The position numbers and the translations under genes are program-made. From NCBI RefSeq assembly GCF_001680005.1, contig NC_033558.1:154501-218500 (forward strand): 64,000 nt of DNA, read 5' to 3'. Below are positions 34,319 through 43,372 of the stretch, in pieces (the first letter of the stretch is position 1; each line of letters begins with the position of its first letter). The stretch comes from Plasmodium coatneyi (taxonomy: Eukaryota; Apicomplexa; Aconoidasida; Haemosporida; Plasmodiidae). The notes beneath the pieces are model-generated. The model did no database searches and was not told where the DNA came from. It worked only from the letters and a program-made list of their open reading frames with translations.

Positions 34319-35044
34319 ATGAATGACATGGGGGAGGGGCCAGCACGCCTCATGAACCTTCTAAGCGAAGGATACCTGGAGACATACAACACAGCAACGT
34401 TCCAACAATCGGAAACGTTTAACCGGGTGGAATACATTTTGACGGCGTCCGGAAATAAGGTCAGTAGGGACTCCATACTCTGTGGCATGAAAAACATCCA
34501 CATGCTGGGGAAGTCAATTATAAAGAGCGGAGCCATGTTGAGGGGGGATCTGAGTAGCCTCTACTTTGGAAAGTACGTCATAGTCGGGTCGAAGACGCTC
34601 ATCTGCCCGTGCTTCCTTCAAGGGAGGGAGCCGCAAAAGGGGCAGAAAGGACAAGATGGACAAGACGGCCAAAACGGACGACAAGACGAACAACACGACC
34701 ATGGCAACCCATATAACCGAACCGACAATCCGACGAGCACCTCCTACGTAACCCTCACCATCGGTGACAACGTCTACATAGGAAACGAATGCATCATCAA
34801 GGCGGCACTCATCGGAAGCAACGTTGTCATAGGCAACAACTGTGTGGTTGGGGAGAGAGTAGTAATTAAGGACAATGTAGTCATAAAGGATAATACTTAC
34901 ATCCCCAACGATACCATTATTGCCTCCTTTGCAAAGTATGCGGGGTGCCCCGCCACCTACGTGAAAGAACTCCCCGAATCGGCTCAGATCTATTTGAAAG
35001 ACATTTCCTACCAACATTACAAGAACTTCGTCCCCGCGGGTTAA
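34319..35044 (+). CDS. DCTN5: Dynactin subunit 5 (p25)-like protein
   Basis: Single-exon gene of 241 residues with a left-handed beta-helix of hexapeptide repeats. p25 belongs to the pointed-end complex of dynactin, the dynein activator that attaches cargo to microtubule motors. The opening NRVEYILTASGNKVSRDSILCG matches the p25 family closely. RGDLSSLYFGKYVIVGSKTLICP and the repeats IGDNVYIGNECIIKAALIGS follow, and the C-terminus has the family features GCPATYVKELPES and YYQ-like YQHYKNFVP. Compared with about 182 residues in animals, the extra length is mainly a Gln/Asp/Gly-rich insert (about residues 104-135) where the mammalian protein has a short loop. Start codon at 34319 places the family N-terminus correctly. 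Identification is confident. Confidence 0.88.
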   Translation: MNDMGEGPARLMNLLSEGYLETYNTATFQQSETFNRVEYILTASGNKVSRDSILCGMKNIHMLGKSIIKSGAMLRGDLSSLYFGKYVIVGSKTLICPCFLQGREPQKGQKGQDGQDGQNGRQDEQHDHGNPYNRTDNPTSTSYVTLTIGDNVYIGNECIIKAALIGSNVVIGNNCVVGERVVIKDNVVIKDNTYIPNDTIIASFAKYAGCPATYVKELPESAQIYLKDISYQHYKNFVPAG

Positions 35045-35438
35045 TCATCCCAGGATGGGAAGCTTTTCGCCCCTCCCGTCTGCCTTCACCACACACACGG
35101 TTGGTAGTTTCCACTGGGGTGACACCAGCAGTGATTCCCAGATGGGGGAAGCACCATTATAGGACCGCGGTTACGTCATTGCATTGTATTGCATTTTATT
35201 ACATTGCGTTGTATATTTTTTTTTTTTTTTTTTTTTTTTCCTTCTGAACAGCCAGGGGGGTTAAACTTCCACTGCGACATCGCAGGGGGAGAGGTCCCCT
35301 GGAGGGTTATATTTTCCACTCTTCAACATGAGCATTCAACCAGTGGGTAAAAACTCGGCCATTGTGATGGGCCCCCTTCCTCCTTCCAACAAACAGGCAC
35401 ATATTAAAGATGAGTGAATCCTTGCGGCACGAAATTTT

Positions 35439-35455
35439 ACCTGACCTGTTCAGGT
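35439..35455. repeat. Dispersed palindrome, copy
   Basis: ACCTGACCTGTTCAGGT, one arm altered relative to CCTGAACNGTTCAGG. It is followed by AAATTTTTTTC. Confidence 0.7.
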
Positions 35456-35505
35456 AAATTTTTTTCTTCCATCGGGGAAAAGCTATTTTTGCGTTCACAT
35501 TTTTG

Positions 35506-35518
35506 CCTGAACGGTTCA
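35506..35518. repeat. Dispersed palindrome, truncated copy
   Basis: CCTGAACGGTTCA followed by a poly(T) tract. The last two bases of the right arm are missing. It lies 50 bp after the previous copy. Confidence 0.7.
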
Positions 35519-36002
35519 TATTTTTTTTTTTTTTTTTTTTTTTCGGTAAAACGCTTTAAACAGCGGAAAGGGCAACCTGCTTACCATTTGATTAGCCCAT
35601 TTTGTTTTCCCCTTCTTTTTTGTCACCACGTTGGATGAGGGAAAAAAGTGGCCACATAGCGATAACTTGGCAGATATTGCTATAGGATTATGTGCCATCT
35701 TTACATACCAACACAACAACGCGGTGAATTTTTTTTTTTTATCCTCTTCGTATAGCATTGCTATGTATATGCTTATCTGAAGGGATATTCCGCGGGAAGG
35801 TTTCTCAGTGATAGGTACCTTTCATCACCATTTTACTTATCTACTTCGCTGGCACGTGAAGGAAAAAAAAAAGGCTAGCAACTTTGTCCCTTCTACAAGC
35901 GGAGCATCCATTGGTGGTTTCACGTCTGACTAATTGTCATCGCTTGTGCTGAACGGACACGCTTCCTTCATAAGTACCTCCCAATCACAGGGGGCCAAAA
36001 GT

Positions 36003-39000
36003 ATGAAGAGAAAAAACCACCACAGCAAGTACGAGGATGACCACGAGGAGGGACAAAGCGATAGGGCAAGGAGCAGCCACAGAAAACATGAAGATAAACG
36101 AAGGGGGGAGGAAAGAAGAAACAGCGACGCCAAAAGTGAGAGTAAGAGGGCGCATAGGAAGGGGGACGATGACAGGCGGAAGAGGGTAAAGACGGATGAG
36201 AGGCGCCATGATGAGAAGCGAAGAGAGGAAACCCACCAGGAGGAGAGAAGACACGCCAAGAAGAAATCCACAGATAAAAAGGACACCCACAGGACGCACG
36301 ATGATTCGCCCCGAGCGCCTGAGAGGAGTGGCCGAGATGGGCATAGGAGGAGCCGGGACAGGGACGCCTACCCATATGGGAAGCGTGCACACAGGGATGG
36401 GGAGAGAGACCAAGAAAGGGAACGCGATCGGGGTAGAAGCAGAGACCGAGATAGAAGTAGAAGTCGTAACCGGGATAGAAGTAGAAGTCACAACCGGGAT
36501 AGACATCACGATCGGCATAGGGACCGTGGCAGCAGCTACAGGCGAAGCGCAAGTCGCCACGGAAACCGCTCAATAGGCAACCCCTACGATGAAGAAAGGT
36601 ATAAGCGGGTTGGAAACGACACGAGCGATTACGTGCTCAAACTTGACCCCAAAGGAAGCACAAGTGATGACCACCACATGTTCAGTGGGAACCCAAACCT
36701 GATTGATACGCACAGCAGAAGTGCTACAAGTGGGTTACTCTTCAACGAGGTGGGATACCACCAAATGGATGGGTTAAGAAGAAATGTCGATTCGGAAGGA
36801 AGCATGAAAATGCAAGGTAGTATTCTTGGAGAGGAGAAAAATGGTATGGAACCCCCAACCCCAGGATCGATAAATCCAAACGGCCCATGGTATGACCCCA
36901 CGTTGGGAGACCCCATGCGGAATGGTAACCTTCCCAACGGTTCCCTCTTTTATCCAGACGAAATGAACCTCGGAAATAGGAAAAATATGAACCTTAGGGA
37001 CTACAAGATGAAGGGCATGAGGAGCGGCAGGGGGGGGAAGAGGGGCAGGAAGGCCAGGAAAATGAGAAACATGCAAAAAAAAAATGCGGCCCTGTTTGCC
37101 AATGAAGAATTTTACGATCCCGCTTTCCTACACCAACAGCAGAATCTGTTCAACCAGTCTATGCTCGCCATGGACGAAAGTAACAACCTCGATAAGGGTA
37201 ACAACATCAGTAATGGTAATAACCCATTTGGGGAAGGCCCAGCAGGCCCAAACGCCGCATCTGCAAACCCCAACAACGTGAACAGTGAAGCTCCACAAAT
37301 GGTAGGCAACACCAACATAGGAGCTAATAACCTGGGGGAAGAATCTACGGATTTTTTTCTCCAAGGGAATAAGAATAAAATGACACAGCCGAGTGGCACT
37401 CCAGGAGACCCGAACAACATGATGGCCCCCCCTCCACCTTACTCAGACAGTAGGTCGTATGGTGGCAGGAAGGGCCTCATGCTGGGCGTGGGAAACCCCA
37501 ACATGATTAACAATCCCAACTTTATGGGAAACCCGAACCTAATTGGCAACCCAAACCTAATTGGCAACCCCAACTACATTAACAACCCAAACTTCATGCA
37601 CAGTGGGGGACCCCCGCCCCTCCTGGAGACACCACAGATGAGACAAATGAAAAAGACACAGGGGCAGAAAAACAACCCCCTAGGTGACATGGATGCAAAA
37701 GACAATCATCCTCCCACCTTCGAACACACAGGGGTGAACAGTATGAATGTAGGTCTGATGATGAATGCAATTCCTCCCCCACCGGATGAGGATATGAATA
37801 AAGGAATAACTTTCACTGAGGGGAAACCGACCCCACCAGGCATGCCAAAGGGGGCAAACGTACCAAATGTTCCGGTCCCACCGAGCCCACCTGGTGCACC
37901 CAACATGGCTCGGTTCCAGAACCCACTGATGAACCGAAGTGGAGTGAACCCACCCCCTTTTGCAAACTTCCCCGGATCGAACAGTTCCCTCCTAACGAAC
38001 CAACAAAAAATGAACAACATGAAGATGCTTGAAAAAGGAGGTGCAGGAAACCCCAACTACATTTCCCTGAATGCGAATAGCATCCCCTTAAATGGAAATA
38101 TGAACCCACTGAACAGGACGTTTAACATGAACCAAAATTTGAGTCACCAGAAGAATAATGGCCCTCCTTACGCTTCAGATGACCTGTTAGATGCACGTGA
38201 AGAGAGCACATTTCCCTTACATTCGACGGCTGGTCTGGGTGGTAACATGGGTGGACTTGATCATGCGGAAGGTGCATTGGGTAACCCCAATAGTGTGGAT
38301 ACCTATTACGACGATATGGGGAGACCGTCCAACAGTCACTTGCTAATGGGGGGAGGGGTGCCCCCCTCGTTGGGCCCTCCTTCAAATGCGCCCTTCCCGG
38401 TTAGGTTTCCTAACAATGCGGCTCTTTCGAAGAGTGGTCCCAATATGGCATGGGGAATGGGAACCGGGTTAAGTGGTAACAACATTGGGGGAAACCCGCT
38501 TTCCGGCACTTCTGGCACTGCTGCCTCCATGATGATGAACTACCCAGATGGGAATGAAGACGCCTGGAGTTCCAACTACCTCCTCAGTGGGGACTCCTTC
38601 AATAGGCATAATATCATGGGTTCTACATCTATGAGTAGAGATGGGAACGCGTTAAGAGGACACCACGCCGACATGGATCCAACGTGGGATCCCCATTTCG
38701 ATGCACGCAGTGGTAAACACCATCCGGATGGAATCAACGAAAGGGGCACCTCCTTCCGTGGTGACATGGACCCACCCGGTTCGGTTGAAGAAGAACGTAT
38801 TAGTAACTACAGAAGGGAAGACCAAAGCGATGCACAGGAGGAAGAGGAAAATGATGAACGTGCTGTTGCTGAGGACGGAAGTGCCAAACACGGAACGATG
38901 GGTACGCAGGGAAATGGTACCAATAGGAAGGCGCTAACACGGGAAGAGAAACTGCACGAATGGTTGGAGGACCAGCTGATGAACCAGACGAATATAATCT

Positions 39001-39965
39001 CGGACGCCCTGCATCTGATTCCGCTGTGTGTGCAGCACAGCAGGCGGCAGGATCCCCTTACAGAAGCACAAACAAATAAGGGAGGTATCCAGGAGAAGGT
39101 ACTCACCAATGGATTTTACCCAAATGCACACATCCAAGAGAGTAAACTTTTTTCCTTTAATGAGAATATGTCCTACAAGTTACGTGAACAAGAACACATG
39201 AACAGGCAGATGCAGCTCCTTCAAGAACCCGTAAATGATGAACCCACAGAAGAGGAGTCAGACCTGAACAACATGAGAAATTTCATCCTCACATCTAGTG
39301 ACCAATTTGGTGTAGAACCCGTTTCCAAAACTGCATCTACATCTATGCAGAGGAGCGAGCGCTTCCTCGTTCGGGATGACGACCCGTTGAATGAAAGTCT
39401 GTTCATAAGTAAGGATGGGAAACAGTTGGAGGGAGCAGGCACCCCTGGTGAGGGGGAACAACCCAGTGACAGTGCCACTGCCAAAGAGTCGAACAACAAA
39501 GACACAGATCCAAATGGTGAGCCAGACGAAAACACAAATAGCTACTTCATGAAATTGATGAAGAGCAGACTTAAGAACCCACTTTCCATTCTCACCGGTT
39601 TGGCCAAGAAGGACCCCGAAAAGGAGGAAGAACAACAGTCACAACAACAGTCACAACAACAGTCACAACAACAGTCACAGCTACAGCAACAGAGTGCATC
39701 TAAGGATGAAACAGACGCAGCGAACCTTCCAGCAGAGGAGGACACCACGAGCGGGTTCATACAGGCAGATGTTGGTATGGGAAAAGATCGGTTCGATTAT
39801 AAGGACTATCTCCTCAAACTGCTGCTCCTGCAAAATAGAACCCAAGAAAAGAAACACCTCTTTGACAACAAAGGGTGGCTAGATCAAGTGGACGTGTCCT
39901 CCACCAATCTGTTCATGCTGAACAGCTACCGCATCACGTCGGAAGATGCTGTGAACCTGTACTGA
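36003..39965 (+). CDS. RS- and Asn/Pro-rich protein, conserved Plasmodium type
   Basis: Single-exon gene. The first ATG is at 36003, giving 1320 residues. The frame is open upstream only from a TTG. The first 200 residues are extremely basic and rich in RD/RS dipeptides (blocks of RDRSRSRNRDRSRSHNR type), as in SR-type RNA-processing proteins. Residues about 340-880 are Asn/Gly/Pro/Met-rich with NPN-based repeats (37490-37600, units such as GNPNLI). A helical segment LHEWLEDQLMNQTNIISDALHLIP lies near residue 985. A short Gln/Ser tract (39631-39690) precedes a hydrophilic C-terminus ending in SEDAVNLY. I recognise no catalytic or folded domain family. A role in the nucleus or RNA processing is only suggested by composition. 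Confidence 0.72.
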   Translation: MKRKNHHSKYEDDHEEGQSDRARSSHRKHEDKRRGEERRNSDAKSESKRAHRKGDDDRRKRVKTDERRHDEKRREETHQEERRHAKKKSTDKKDTHRTHDDSPRAPERSGRDGHRRSRDRDAYPYGKRAHRDGERDQERERDRGRSRDRDRSRSRNRDRSRSHNRDRHHDRHRDRGSSYRRSASRHGNRSIGNPYDEERYKRVGNDTSDYVLKLDPKGSTSDDHHMFSGNPNLIDTHSRSATSGLLFNEVGYHQMDGLRRNVDSEGSMKMQGSILGEEKNGMEPPTPGSINPNGPWYDPTLGDPMRNGNLPNGSLFYPDEMNLGNRKNMNLRDYKMKGMRSGRGGKRGRKARKMRNMQKKNAALFANEEFYDPAFLHQQQNLFNQSMLAMDESNNLDKGNNISNGNNPFGEGPAGPNAASANPNNVNSEAPQMVGNTNIGANNLGEESTDFFLQGNKNKMTQPSGTPGDPNNMMAPPPPYSDSRSYGGRKGLMLGVGNPNMINNPNFMGNPNLIGNPNLIGNPNYINNPNFMHSGGPPPLLETPQMRQMKKTQGQKNNPLGDMDAKDNHPPTFEHTGVNSMNVGLMMNAIPPPPDEDMNKGITFTEGKPTPPGMPKGANVPNVPVPPSPPGAPNMARFQNPLMNRSGVNPPPFANFPGSNSSLLTNQQKMNNMKMLEKGGAGNPNYISLNANSIPLNGNMNPLNRTFNMNQNLSHQKNNGPPYASDDLLDAREESTFPLHSTAGLGGNMGGLDHAEGALGNPNSVDTYYDDMGRPSNSHLLMGGGVPPSLGPPSNAPFPVRFPNNAALSKSGPNMAWGMGTGLSGNNIGGNPLSGTSGTAASMMMNYPDGNEDAWSSNYLLSGDSFNRHNIMGSTSMSRDGNALRGHHADMDPTWDPHFDARSGKHHPDGINERGTSFRGDMDPPGSVEEERISNYRREDQSDAQEEEENDERAVAEDGSAKHGTMGTQGNGTNRKALTREEKLHEWLEDQLMNQTNIISDALHLIPLCVQHSRRQDPLTEAQTNKGGIQEKVLTNGFYPNAHIQESKLFSFNENMSYKLREQEHMNRQMQLLQEPVNDEPTEEESDLNNMRNFILTSSDQFGVEPVSKTASTSMQRSERFLVRDDDPLNESLFISKDGKQLEGAGTPGEGEQPSDSATAKESNNKDTDPNGEPDENTNSYFMKLMKSRLKNPLSILTGLAKKDPEKEEEQQSQQQSQQQSQQQSQLQQQSASKDETDAANLPAEEDTTSGFIQADVGMGKDRFDYKDYLLKLLLLQNRTQEKKHLFDNKGWLDQVDVSSTNLFMLNSYRITSEDAVNLY
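37490..37600 (+). repeat. Degenerate NPN-based tandem repeat
   Basis: Units of about 18 bp encoding variants of GNPNLI, GNPNFM and NNPNFM in the RS/Asn-rich gene. Two adjacent units are identical at the nucleotide level. Confidence 0.8.
39631..39690 (+). repeat. Gln/Ser codon repeat
   Basis: Tandem 12-bp units CAACAACAGTCA encoding QQQS, near the end of the RS/Asn-rich gene. Confidence 0.85.
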
Positions 39966-40291
39966 AGAGGCGTCTCTCCTGTTCAGTGCGGAGTGCCTAC
40001 TCCATTGGATATGTTTTTTTACTCCTTCCGTTTTCCCCACCTGTTCAGCCTATCCCACTTTTTTTTTTTTTTTTTTTTTTTCACCTATCCACCTTTACAT
40101 GCGCTCCCGCTGTGGGGAATGGTAACCACAACCGCACGCCGAATTCACGCCGGCTAAACCAACACTTCTACAATGGTAATTAAGCAAATGCAAGTGTTAC
40201 AAAAGGAGGGCATTAAAAAACAGTTTTAAGAAAAAAAAAAAAAAAGAAGAAAACATGGGGGTAAAGGTTCTGGGGGGATGATGTCTCCCCC
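39966..40291. other. Convergent intergenic region
   Basis: About 325 bp between two 3' ends, with a T run at 40060-40081 and an A run at 40230-40244. Nothing gene-like. Confidence 0.55.
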
Positions 40292-41602
40292 TCACAATGT
40301 GTGACACTCATCTGCCATGTTCCGCTTCATCACCTCCTTTATCTTATCGGAGGACTTAAAATCTGCAACGCTTTTTACACACTTCTGCGATTCGTAGACC
40401 ACGCTTTCTCCACCTATATTATCTTCCAACCGATCACACGCCCTGGCGTCGGCTTTGCTGGTAAGGCTGGCCTGTGATTCAAAGACCGTTCTCTCTTGCT
40501 TCTTCTCTAACTTCTCACCTGCTCTGGCATCAGCGTTGCTTCGTTCACACAGTTGTGCTTCGAATATAGTTTGTTCTGTGTTCTTCTTAGCTAGGTCCTC
40601 TCCAGCCCTGGCATCAGCGTTGCTCCTTTCACACAGCTGCGATTCGAAGACCGTTTTCTCTTGCTTCTTCTCTAATTCCTCACAAGCCCGAGCATCTGCA
40701 CTACTCCTCTTGCACAACTGCGCCTCAAAAACGGTTTTCGTGGGCTTCTCCTTTACAAGTTCTTCGCACGCCCTGGCATCGGCGTTACTTCGCTTACACA
40801 ACTGAGCAGTGAAAACCGTTTGTTTCTGTTTCTTTTCGATGACCCTGTTATGTTCACTGTTTCCTTCGGCGTCCTGATTACCTTCCACATGGGCACCTCC
40901 ATTCATGTCACCCCCATCCGCCCTACAACTCACATTCGTGTGTGCATCCTCCCCGTATTTGAAATCCGCTTTCACCTTCTGCATTTTTTCCCCTACAAAG
41001 ACGGTGATTTTTTGGCTGCTCCTTCTTTCTAGGAGATACTCATTTACGTTTTTTATTTTCTTTGGTGCCTTTCCTTTGTCGTGATTTTTTACCTCCTCCC
41101 CATGTGCGTCATCCCTTCGATCGTCTGCCTTTCCGTGGGGTCCTTCTTCCCCTCTGTTCGATCCAACACTTTTCTGTCTTACTACTTTCCCCTTTCCACC
41201 CTCACTCTCTACTTTAACTTTTTTTTTCGTATCATTAGAATTTTCCTTTTCTGAGTGGTCGGTGCTGAATGCCTTGCTATTTTTCTTCGACAGAGGGGGT
41301 GAGCTTCCATGCGAGTCGACGTCGATACTTCTTATCGGATGTCCATTTTCCTTCCCCGCCTTGGAACAGGTGGGGGGATCATCCGAAGCTGCAGAACCCA
41401 GTCCCACATCCATGGAGGAAGATTTGCTCGCTTTGGCTAGTCCAGCAAATTCGTTATTTTCTCCTTTGAAGTTTACGTGGTCCGCCGAGCTGCAGTTCTG
41501 GCTTGGTATGTTGTCTGTATTGCGAGTGTCTGTGCGCTTCACCGTGTCAACCTCCCCTTTATGCTTTTCCGGTTTGCCTGAGTCCCTTTCTGCATGCACC
41601 AT
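40292..41602 (-). CDS. Protein with seven copies of a 27/28-residue repeat (function unknown)
   Basis: Single-exon gene of 436 residues. The first 190 residues are polar and disordered. From residue 199 to the end there are about seven copies of a repeat whose core is TVFEAQLCKRSNADARACEEL, spaced 27-29 residues apart (starts near 262, 290, 317, 345, 372 and 401, plus a degenerate one near 199). Invariant positions are a V-F/Y pair, a Gln four residues on, and an A-D-A/F-R/K motif. The 27/28 period and amphipathic pattern could suit a filament- or microtubule-associated protein, but I know no named family with this exact core. The ATG at 41602 is the only suitable start. No signal peptide or membrane segment is seen. 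Confidence 0.75.
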   Translation of the reverse strand: MVHAERDSGKPEKHKGEVDTVKRTDTRNTDNIPSQNCSSADHVNFKGENNEFAGLAKASKSSSMDVGLGSAASDDPPTCSKAGKENGHPIRSIDVDSHGSSPPLSKKNSKAFSTDHSEKENSNDTKKKVKVESEGGKGKVVRQKSVGSNRGEEGPHGKADDRRDDAHGEEVKNHDKGKAPKKIKNVNEYLLERRSSQKITVFVGEKMQKVKADFKYGEDAHTNVSCRADGGDMNGGAHVEGNQDAEGNSEHNRVIEKKQKQTVFTAQLCKRSNADARACEELVKEKPTKTVFEAQLCKRSSADARACEELEKKQEKTVFESQLCERSNADARAGEDLAKKNTEQTIFEAQLCERSNADARAGEKLEKKQERTVFESQASLTSKADARACDRLEDNIGGESVVYESQKCVKSVADFKSSDKIKEVMKRNMADECHTL

Positions 41603-42091
41603 GGCGTTCCTTTCGAAGCAAAGCTCCTTTGGATGGTTTCCTTAAGCTCACCCCCTGGGATGATGACACTGCTACGCTTTCCAGCTGTGCTCAGTGGGGA
41701 AGCAAGCCCTGCACGCACGCAAAGAAAGGAATTGGACAAAGGGGGAATATGTTGTGGGAAAATGTCTTCACCAGAATAGCAACAAAAACAGGAAAAAAAA
41801 AAAAAAAAAGACTCGTCGTGAAAGTGTTAGCAATGTGGACAAGTTGGTAAGGTGAAAAAAAAAAAAAAAAAAAAAAAACATACATACGTATATATATTTG
41901 TATATGTAAAATAAGCTCTGTGAGGACAGCAAGTATAATTTGTGTCCCCCTTTTTTGGAAAGAAAGTTGTTTGTCTCAAGTTAAAAGTTTTTTATGTTGG
42001 TTGGATTTTTAATTGAACAATGCGTGTTGTTGTTTTGTTGTAACATTTTGCTGCAACTGTTTTGCTACACCATTTTTGCTCTATCATTTTT

Positions 42092-42126
<35 letters not shown>

Positions 42127-42359
42127 TGCGAAACCTGCCACATGCCCCCCTTTGTGTGCGACCGCTGGTCTGGAACAGGGAGGGATATGCCATCCTGGCT
42201 AAACCAATGATGCTGTCTCCGTGCATGAGGGGAAGAACAACTTGAGGCCAACAGGAGAAGACCCAAACGCGCAGTGAGCAGACATGCAAACAATCGTGTG
42301 AGCCAAAGATATACACATGTGTAGCCATTCGAATAAAGTTTCCCAATCTGCGCTATTTA

Positions 42360-42395
<36 letters not shown>

Positions 42396-42502
42396 GTAAA
42401 GGAGGGCTGTCAACCTTCCTTTTAATTGAACTTCCCTTTCCCCATTTTTGTATATCCTCAGAAATTTCCCTCCCCCAGTGAAACAAAAACGGGAAGCAGC
42501 AG

Positions 42503-42536
42503 CAACAACAACAACAATAACAACAATAACAACAAG
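42503..42536. repeat. AAC/AAT trinucleotide microsatellite
   Basis: Imperfect run of AAC units with interspersed AAT, preceded by AGCAGC. Intergenic. Confidence 0.85.
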
Positions 42537-42920
42537 AGCGCTTTTCCAGAGGAGTTTCCCGAATGTCTCCACATGCACATTCAAAAGGCAACTCTGGCTC
42601 TACGAGGAGCTTCCTCTTTATTGCATGTTCGCCAGGAAACACACACATACACATTTTTGTAAGGTCCTCCCCTCCATCTCCGCATTGGTGCTTCTCTACA
42701 ATTCGTGTCTGACCGCTGCATGTCATTCCATTCTGTGTAATTTCACTCCTCGTCATTTCCCCCTTTAACTGTTTCTCCCACAACGGCGGAGGAACCCTCT
42801 CCTTCCGCAAAAAAAAAAAAAATAAAGACATTTCCAACTGTCCAACCTTTGCGTGTCGAAAGGCAAAGCAAATTTCCCCGGTTAACCCTCCTTTGGTGGT
42901 GTTTTTCCTTTTTTTATGAA

Positions 42921-42960
42921 CAAGTCAGGTGAAAGTTGTGCACACAGGCAGCTAGCTATC
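42921..42960. repeat. Dispersed element with CAGCTAGCTA, copy A of a local pair
   Basis: GTCAGGTGAAAG, then about 14 bases, then CAGGCAGCTAGCTATC. It has the same order of parts as the copy at 43031, from which it is separated by a 32-base T run. Confidence 0.7.
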
Positions 42961-42977
42961 CCTGTTGCTGCGCCTTT

Positions 42978-43013
<36 letters not shown>

Positions 43014-43030
43014 CCCCACAATTTATGCAC

Positions 43031-43070
43031 AGATCAGGTAAAAATGGCTCGTTTAACCAGCTAGCTATTC
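43031..43070. repeat. Dispersed element with CAGCTAGCTA, copy B of a local pair
   Basis: AGATCAGGTAAAAATGG, then about ten bases, then CCAGCTAGCTATTCCC. It lies after a T run and is a diverged direct repeat of the 42921 copy. Confidence 0.7.
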
Positions 43071-43372
43071 CCACTGTTACGCCTTCCAATGTCGCGCTCT
43101 GATGGATCGACGACGAACAGGTGGCGAAATAAACGGCGAAAGGGATTTGCCAATATTTTCTCACAAAAATGAGCATACGGATGTTCACACATTCGCATCT
43201 CTCCCGTTCAGGAGTGTTGAAAAATCCTCCCCTTGTTGCTCACCCCATTTGGGGGAGACGAAGAGGAGGCAAACGGGGGATTAATTCAGTTGACGTATGC
43301 AACGCCGCATCGAGGTTATCGTTCATTTTTCCCTCTTTACCATGCATCCTCTGATCCACTGGTCCCTCTTAC

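Larger units (their letters stand above)
35045..36002. other. Intergenic region with two palindrome copies
   Basis: About 960 bp between two plus-strand genes. It contains T runs at 35217-35239 and 35521-35543, an imperfect palindrome copy at 35439-35455 and a truncated one at 35506-35518. The open frame continues upstream of 36003 to a TTG at 35934, but without an ATG. Confidence 0.55.
41603..43372. other. Intergenic region rich in homopolymers and dispersed elements
   Basis: About 1.8 kb between the 27/28-residue-repeat gene and the LamG gene (both minus strand). It includes A or T runs at 41792-41809, 41854-41878, 42096-42121, 42361-42392 and 42982-43013, an AAC/AAT microsatellite at 42503-42536, and two element copies (42921-42960 and 43031-43070). 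No credible gene. Open frames are homopolymer artefacts. Confidence 0.55.

Noticed and set aside
36003..39965. Long frames antisense to the RS/Asn-rich gene (for example about 200 residues near 35968-36573)
   Set aside because: They mirror the repetitive codons of the sense gene and have no independent features.
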